Assembly: GCA_045576235.1 (NCBI GenBank)
Contig: JAZNGA010000037.1
Span: forward strand, 1 to 27,045
Length of the DNA: 27,045 nucleotides
Direction: 5' to 3'
DNA from: SIG437 sp045576235
GTDB lineage: Bacteria; Bacillota; Clostridia; UBA1381; UBA9506
Part shown: one piece after another, positions 23,506 through 27,045 of the stretch
Layout of the letters: the number at the start of each line of letters is the position of its first letter
Numbering within the stretch: position 1 is the stretch's first letter
The notes under the pieces: generated by a model
Database searches by the model: none
Seen by the model: the letters and a program-made list of their open reading frames with translations, nothing else
Told to the model about the DNA's origin: nothing
Translations under genes and position numbers: made by a program

Positions 23506-24389
23506 ATCGCATACTCCTTAAAGTATTCATCAAGTGTCTTGTGTTGTTTTGAAACATTAGTTATAAAATTTTTACACCTTGATAAATATTCAAATAATTC
23601 TTTTTGAGAAGCGATAACATTTTCATTTAATTCAAAAATTACTGTTCGTGAATTTATAATTTTTACAGTTATATTATTTGAAAAAGGAAAATCATTTGTA
23701 TAATCATCTCCAAATTCAACAATATACCTATTTGAATTTTTGAAAATATCATTTAAGATTATTTCTTCGGTAATAACTCCGTCTTTTAAGAAGCCGACCT
23801 TATCACACACTTTTTCCATATCGGATAAAATATGGCTTGATAACAATACAGATTTTCCACTATCTTTTAAAATCTTTATTATATTGAGTATTTCTGCTCT
23901 TCCCTGTGGGTCAAGAGCAGATGTAGGCTCGTCTAATAAAATTAAATCTGGGTTTGTAATCATAGCACAGGCTATCCCTAATTTTTGACGCGTACCCCTT
24001 GACATTGATTTAATCTTTGTATCTGGTTTCAGCATAACTTTTTTCAAAATTTCTTCTCTTAAATTTATTGCTTCTTGCTTTGGGTGATTAGGCAATAATA
24101 AAAAGTCAATAAATTCTTTTGCTGTTAAAAATTCATAAAATACAGGAACGTCTAATAGATAGCCAACCATACCTTTTGATAAAGTTTCATTACCAGACAT
24201 TTCTCCATTTATTAAACATTCCCCGTTGGAAGCTGGTGTTAAACCAGCAATAATGTTCATTAGTGTTGTTTTACCGACACCATTTTTCCCGATTAGACCA
24301 TAAACGCTTCCTTTGTTTAAATGTAAATTAACGCCACTTAAAATATTTTTCCCATCAAATGACTTGAAAACATTATTTACATATAACAA
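23502..24389 (-). CDS. ABC transporter ATP-binding protein
   Basis: A 295-residue ATPase of the ABC-2/bacitracin-lantibiotic export type. It has Walker A GKNGVGKTT (residues ~33-41), signature SRGTRQKLGIA (variant of LSGGQ), Walker B DLILLDEPTSALDP and the switch His in LLSSHIL. A C-terminal extension of ~80 residues follows, as usual for this type. I prefer TTG 24389 (MLYVNNVFKSF) because GGGGGTG lies six bases before it. The frame also has an ATG at 24404, but nothing resembling a ribosome site precedes that. It lies 27 bp after the 29-aa peptide gene and overlaps the permease by 4 bp. Confidence 0.9.
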   Translation of the reverse strand: MLYVNNVFKSFDGKNILSGVNLHLNKGSVYGLIGKNGVGKTTLMNIIAGLTPASNGECLINGEMSGNETLSKGMVGYLLDVPVFYEFLTAKEFIDFLLLPNHPKQEAINLREEILKKVMLKPDTKIKSMSRGTRQKLGIACAMITNPDLILLDEPTSALDPQGRAEILNIIKILKDSGKSVLLSSHILSDMEKVCDKVGFLKDGVITEEIILNDIFKNSNRYIVEFGDDYTNDFPFSNNITVKIINSRTVIFELNENVIASQKELFEYLSRCKNFITNVSKQHKTLDEYFKEYAI

Positions 24390-24416
24390 AAGAAGCACCC
24401 CCATAAAAATTTTTAA

Positions 24417-24506
24417 TTACAATAAGGCACAAATTATACCAACAACAAATATCCAGAAGACAATACACAAAAAATCGCCAAGTCCATTAGGCTCTTTCAT
24501 ACTCAT
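24417..24506 (-). CDS. 29-aa hydrophobic peptide in the ABC operon
   Basis: The peptide is MSMKEPNGLGDF followed by a single hydrophobic segment (LCIVFWIFVVGIICALL). It has one predicted transmembrane helix and no signal cleavage site that I can see. Its ATG 24506 overlaps the TGA of the upstream membrane protein by 4 bp (ATGA), and a GGGGTGT lies just before. This overlap and the operon position are good evidence of translation. It could be a transporter accessory subunit, a membrane-stress peptide or an exported substrate. I recognise no family. Confidence 0.6.
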   Translation of the reverse strand: MSMKEPNGLGDFLCIVFWIFVVGIICALL

Positions 24507-24892
24507 TTTTTACACCCCACAAATTTCACAATAAAATAATAAAGCACCCCACCAATAACATAACATAACAAGTCATATAAATCGGTAGTGGTGCTTGGTT
24601 TTATGAATGGTGCGAAAAACTCCCAAATCAGCCCAGCTGGAATGACAATAAATAGAATACCCTTTAATGATACAACCTTTCTTCCTACCGTAATTAAAAG
24701 TAAATTAGCATACGACATTAGAAACAAAGGACACATCAAATCATTGAAATGGCAAATAAGCACATACTGAACGATACCAGAGGTAGCGTGTTTAAGATAT
24801 GTATTATTTAAAAAATAAAGAGCCAAGACAGTAATTATAAGTATTATATTTATTGGCATCTCTTTTAGACTTAACTTTATCTTATTATACAA
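24503..24892 (-). CDS. small polytopic membrane protein, possibly VanZ-like
   Basis: About 129 residues with four hydrophobic segments: INIILIITVLALYFL, a segment after CHFNDLMCPLFLMSY, GILFIVIPAGLIWEFFAPF and LLCYVIGGVLYYFIV. The conserved-looking polar patches HFNDLMCP and STTTDLYDLLCY face the ends of helices. VanZ-like or a related small membrane family is my best guess. The start is uncertain: TTG 24892 overlaps the stop of the 20-aa peptide by 8 bp and would be coupled to it; ATG 24859 is the alternative. It precedes the 29-aa peptide and ABC genes in one transcript. Confidence 0.65.
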   Translation of the reverse strand: MYNKIKLSLKEMPINIILIITVLALYFLNNTYLKHATSGIVQYVLICHFNDLMCPLFLMSYANLLLITVGRKVVSLKGILFIVIPAGLIWEFFAPFIKPSTTTDLYDLLCYVIGGVLYYFIVKFVGCKK

Positions 24893-24947
24893 AACAAAGA
24901 ATAAGTACAGCAACGATTATAGCACCAACAACGCCCCAAAATCCCAT
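24885..24947 (-). CDS. 20-aa hydrophobic peptide, first gene of the ABC operon
   Basis: MGFWGVVGAIIVAVLILCFV is one uninterrupted hydrophobic helix. Its ribosome site is excellent (GGAGG at 24957-24961, nine bases before ATG 24947), and it is the first ORF after a consensus promoter. The TAA overlaps the likely TTG start of the next gene, so it may act as a coupled leader. It could also be a transmembrane microprotein or a type I toxin-like peptide. Confidence 0.6.
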   Translation of the reverse strand: MGFWGVVGAIIVAVLILCFV

Positions 24948-24986
24948 TCTTTTTCGCCTCCCTATATAACAGTATGAATTATGAAT

Positions 24987-25015
24987 ATTATAACGCATTT
25001 TTCTACATCTGTCAA
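24987..25015 (-). promoter_or_regulatory. consensus sigma-A promoter of the ABC operon
   Basis: On the minus strand the -35 box TTGACA (25010-25015) and the -10 box TATAAT (24987-24992) are both perfect and exactly 17 bp apart. A tandem TATGAAT repeat (24973-24986) overlaps the expected start site and could be a binding site for the divergent ribbon-helix-helix protein. So strong a promoter suggests that a repressor controls it. Confidence 0.85.
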
Positions 25016-25060
25016 CACATTTTGTATTCTTTTATAATTACTATTTGTGTTCTTATATTA

Positions 25061-25094
25061 CACCTCAAAAGATTATATAATAATATTAGAGGTG
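25061..25094 (+). promoter_or_regulatory. leader in which CACCTC can mask the GAGGTG ribosome site
   Basis: CACCTC (25061-25066) is complementary to the Shine-Dalgarno GAGGTG (25089-25094) of the regulator gene, with a 22-base AT-rich loop. The pairing is only 6 bp, so it may be weak or instead reflect an operator palindrome. Confidence 0.3.
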
Positions 25095-25100
25095 ATTACA

Positions 25101-25298
25101 TTGGAGAATAAGCAAAAGAAATTTGTTATCACGCCGAAAGTTGAGCGTTCTGTTACACTAACTGTAAGGCTTGAAACAGAACTAAACAACTATATAGAAG
25201 AAATCGCAAGGAAAAGCGGTCGTTCCAGAAACGAGCTTATTAACAAGGCTTTGAAATTTGCCTTTGATAATCTTGAATTTGATACAAAAGAATCTTAA
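25101..25298 (+). CDS. ribbon-helix-helix (CopG/Arc-type) regulator
   Basis: A 65-residue DNA-binding protein with a ribbon-helix-helix fold. After a short basic leader (KQKKFVITPKVER), the beta strand SVTLTVRLETEL leads into helix A (NNYIEEIARKSG), then RSRNELINKALKFAFDNL. It would bind DNA as a dimer or tetramer. The start is TTG 25101, six bases after GAGGTG. The frame is open to 25047, but those codons overlap the leader. It is divergent from the ABC operon across a ~150-bp region and is the obvious candidate repressor of it. There is no toxin gene beside it, so an antitoxin role is not supported. Confidence 0.8.
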   Translation: MENKQKKFVITPKVERSVTLTVRLETELNNYIEEIARKSGRSRNELINKALKFAFDNLEFDTKES

Positions 25299-25317
25299 TA
25301 ATAAATCGTATTGAATA

Positions 25318-25338
25318 TGTTGTCAAAGTGTTGTCAAA
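25318..25338 (+). repeat. tandem TGTTGTCAAA repeats
   Basis: TGTTGTCAAA occurs at 25318-25327 and 25329-25338, an 11-bp step. It matches the pair near the other end of the cassette (22509-22530). It may be an integrase arm-type site or the relic of an integrase gene end. Confidence 0.4.
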
Positions 25339-25369
25339 ATTAATTATAAAATGGTCTTTAAAAACGCTA

Positions 25370-25403
25370 AAAGTGGCTTGAACACAAGGGTTCAAGCCAC
25401 TTT
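25370..25403 (+). terminator. terminator of the ribbon-helix-helix gene
   Basis: Arms 25370-25383 and 25390-25403 form a perfect 14-bp stem with a 6-base loop, followed by a T-rich tract. It ends 14 bp before the right 13-bp att-like repeat, just as a terminator lies 7 bp before the left copy. Confidence 0.8.
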
Positions 25404-25417
25404 ATATTTTTTATAAT

Positions 25418-25430
25418 ATTATTCCCACTC
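25418..25430. repeat. right copy of 13-bp direct repeat, guaA-end-like att candidate
   Basis: Identical to 22394-22406 (minus strand GAGTGGGAATAAT). The two copies lie 3,024 bp apart in the same orientation and bracket the ABC/RHH cassette. The identity ends exactly at both edges of the 13 bp. Confidence 0.5.
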
Positions 25431-25445
25431 GGCAAAGTTTTTCTA

Positions 25446-25469
25446 ATACTAAACAAATTTGTTTAGTAT
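25446..25469. repeat. 24-bp perfect palindrome, orphan operator-like site
   Basis: Half-sites 25446-25457 and 25458-25469 are exact inverted repeats with core ACTAAACAAATTTGTTTAGT. The length and symmetry suit a dimeric repressor. There is no gene start next to it; it lies about 130 bp downstream of an orphan minus-strand promoter. Confidence 0.55.
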
Positions 25470-25778
25470 ATTATGGAAATATTCAAATTTTTTCTCTCAA
25501 ATCTCCATATTCTTTTGCTTTGTTTAATTTTTTAGTATCAAAATAGTATCACGCCAAGTATCACACATACCATTTTGGATTTAGCCTTAACTATTTATTA
25601 TGATACCATAAACGAGCAAATATTTCAAGTGCTTTGCCGAAAATAGTTATTAAAGTTCTGTGCAGAAAATTGTGTCAACGGTGCTGTCACAAATAATAGT
25701 GTCACAAACCGAATAACAAGTGGAACAATAAAGGTTGAAAATCGCTTGTTTTATGAGGTAGTTTTAGCAAAAATTAAC
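25470..25778. other. non-coding stretch with repeated TATCA / TGTCA motifs
   Basis: No gene fits here. TATCA occurs at 25536, 25547 and 25559 (11-12 bp steps), and TGTCA at 25673, 25685 and 25700. Helical-phase spacing suggests integrase arm sites or degraded integrase ends. A minus-strand promoter lies at 25600-25628. Confidence 0.3.
25600..25628 (-). promoter_or_regulatory. orphan minus-strand promoter
   Basis: TTGAAA (25623-25628) and TATCAT (25600-25605) are spaced by 17 bp on the minus strand. Only very short frames follow before the palindrome and att-like repeat, so it may be a relic or may drive a small RNA. Confidence 0.45.
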
Positions 25779-25808
25779 GAGGGTAAGGAATTTATATTCC
25801 CTACCCTC
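25779..25808 (-). terminator. terminator of the histidine kinase gene
   Basis: Arms 25779-25790 and 25797-25808 pair as GAGGGTA/TACCCTC plus GGAA/TTCC, with one mismatch between the two blocks. On the minus strand it is followed by a T-rich stretch, about 40 bases after the kinase stop. Confidence 0.6.
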
Positions 25809-25847
25809 AAAATCAGCTTCTATCGTTCCACAAATCGTAATTGTTAA

Positions 25848-27044
25848 TTATAATATAATCCTGAATTCTGTACCTTTGCCAAGTTCACTCTTCACAGAAA
25901 TTTCTCCGCCGTGAAGTTCAATTATGCTCTTTACCATAGCAAGTCCCAATCCACTGCTGCCGTATTCGTCATTGCGGACATCATCAACACGATAAAACCG
26001 AGTCCATATTTTATCAATATGTTCTTCGGATATTCCTACGCCGTTATCTGCAACTATGATTTCTGTTCTGTCACCAAGTTTTGAAGCAGAGACAGAAACA
26101 TGACCTGATTTGTTCCCATACTTAATTCCGTTGCTGATAAGATTTGTAATTGCAGAAAGGAGCAAGGATTCATCTGCACCTACAATAATGCCTTCGGCTA
26201 CATTTGAGAACAGCAAAATTCCTTTCTGAGAGGCTAATTCTTTCATACTGTCAACTGCAACATCAACAATCACACTAAGGTCAACTTTTTCTTTATTGAA
26301 TTTCTGTCTGTTCTGGTCAATTCTTGCAAGGAGCAGAAGTCTTGATACAAGTTTAGAAATCTGCTTTGATTTATCAACGATAGTTTGCGCAAGTTCCTTT
26401 TCTTTTTCATCCGTTGCAATATCGAGTAGATATTCGCCTTGTGCAAGTATTACGCTGATAGGCGTTCTCAGTTCATGAGAAGCATCCGATGTAAATTGCT
26501 TTTCCTGCTTAATGAGATTTTCGATTTTATCAAGCATTTTATTTAGCGTTACCGACAAATGATGAAGCTCATCTTCCTTGCTATCCGAAGCAATTTCAAT
26601 TCTTCGTGTAATGTCTTTCTGATGTGAAATATCGTTTGCGGTTTTTACAATATTGTTTACAGGTCTGAAAGCACGTTTTGTAATATAGTATCCACCAAGT
26701 GCTGTCAAAAGCAAAATAAGCGGAATTAAAATAAGCATAATTACAATAGCAGACCTACCTAAAAGCATCGTAGAATTAACCGATTCCACACCTCGTATCC
26801 AAAAACCACCACGCATTCCGGGCGGTCCCGGAGTGCGTGTATCATAAACGATATAATCTTTCCCGTCTATATTTTCTCTTCGGGGAATACCTTCTTCAAA
26901 CGGAATGTTTACAACATCGTAATTATACTGCCCGACAAGATATTTCCCGTCAATCTCATAAATGGATACATTTTTAAATTCTTCTTTATTTTCAACTATT
27001 TCAAATACACCGGGCTGTCTTTTGGATAGCTTTTCAGTCACCTG
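25848..27044 (-). CDS. sensor histidine kinase, N-terminus beyond the window
   Basis: The visible ~397 residues show the end of an extracytoplasmic sensor segment (to ~95), a transmembrane helix (VIMLILIPLILLLTALGGYY, ~100-119) and a HAMP domain (FRPVNNIVKTANDIS onward). The dimerisation helix follows, with the phospho-acceptor H189 in SDASHELRTP. An HATPase_c domain completes it: N box NLISNGIKYGN, G1 ADNGVGIS, F box WTRFYRVD, G2 GSSGLGLAMV. GTG at 27041 could begin this frame, but the frame is open to the edge and the first transmembrane helix is missing, so the gene should continue to the right, probably after a response regulator. The signal is unknown. It reads towards the cassette at 22394-25430, but terminator and relic DNA lie between. 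Confidence 0.92.
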   Translation of the reverse strand, partial: QVTEKLSKRQPGVFEIVENKEEFKNVSIYEIDGKYLVGQYNYDVVNIPFEEGIPRRENIDGKDYIVYDTRTPGPPGMRGGFWIRGVESVNSTMLLGRSAIVIMLILIPLILLLTALGGYYITKRAFRPVNNIVKTANDISHQKDITRRIEIASDSKEDELHHLSVTLNKMLDKIENLIKQEKQFTSDASHELRTPISVILAQGEYLLDIATDEKEKELAQTIVDKSKQISKLVSRLLLLARIDQNRQKFNKEKVDLSVIVDVAVDSMKELASQKGILLFSNVAEGIIVGADESLLLSAITNLISNGIKYGNKSGHVSVSASKLGDRTEIIVADNGVGISEEHIDKIWTRFYRVDDVRNDEYGSSGLGLAMVKSIIELHGGEISVKSELGKGTEFRIIL

Positions 27045-27045
27045 T

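Noticed and set aside
25101..25298. RHH protein as antitoxin of a toxin-antitoxin pair
   Set aside because: No partner toxin ORF follows; a terminator comes 71 bp after the stop.
1..27045. CRISPR array, rRNA genes, intact insertion sequence
   Set aside because: I found no regularly spaced repeat-spacer series, no rRNA signature and no transposase-like ORF.

Overview
The window looks like a chromosomal segment of an anaerobic, low-GC Gram-positive bacterium of the class Clostridia, probably a gut or rumen type. The reasons are strong AGGAGG-type ribosome binding sites, TTG/GTG starts, a tRNA with encoded CCA, an oxygen/NO-detoxifying flavodiiron protein, several Clostridia-type conserved proteins and AT-rich intergenic DNA. 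No species can be named from the sequence.

Region 1 (1-6720, almost all on the minus strand) is a decayed prophage tail module carrying toxin-immunity material. Read 5'->3' on the minus strand, it holds the C-terminal end of a major tail protein, a Gp15-type protein and a small tail protein. These are followed by a promoter-driven cassette of SUKH (SMI1/KNR4) immunity domains and HNH nuclease domains, and then the C-terminal part of a tape-measure protein joined in frame to an intact-looking HNH domain. Downstream lie a lipoprotein and a frameshifted GHSLGG lipase-like gene that runs off the window edge.

Region 2 (6722-13481) is housekeeping: a ~195-nt structured RNA that resembles 6S RNA, metG, a small conserved protein, a flavodiiron protein fused to flavin reductase and rubredoxin domains, a Cys-rich conserved protein and a glycosyltransferase. 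A tRNA-Leu(UAA) with a good promoter follows at 13641.

Region 3 (13864-22319) is a carbohydrate/small-molecule catabolic locus around an AraC-type regulator. On the minus strand lie three Gfo/Idh/MocA-type oxidoreductases, a sugar isomerase/epimerase-like TIM barrel and a CE15-like glucuronoyl esterase. Two adjacent genes here have in-frame premature stops. Divergently on the plus strand are a creatinase-like M24 protein, a protein of the sensory-rhodopsin-transducer (ASRT) family and a creatininase-family amidohydrolase.

Region 4 (22394-25430) is a ~3.0-kb cassette between two identical 13-bp repeats that match the 3' end typical of guaA, a known integration site. One consensus sigma-A promoter drives a compact minus-strand operon: a 20-aa hydrophobic peptide, a small polytopic membrane protein, a 29-aa hydrophobic peptide, an ABC ATPase, an ABC permease and a 45-aa Cys-rich lipoprotein. 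A ribbon-helix-helix regulator is divergent. This microprotein-rich ABC operon is the best candidate for an undescribed system. Region 5 (25431-27045) holds relics of integration-type repeats, an orphan palindrome and promoter, and a partial sensor histidine kinase.
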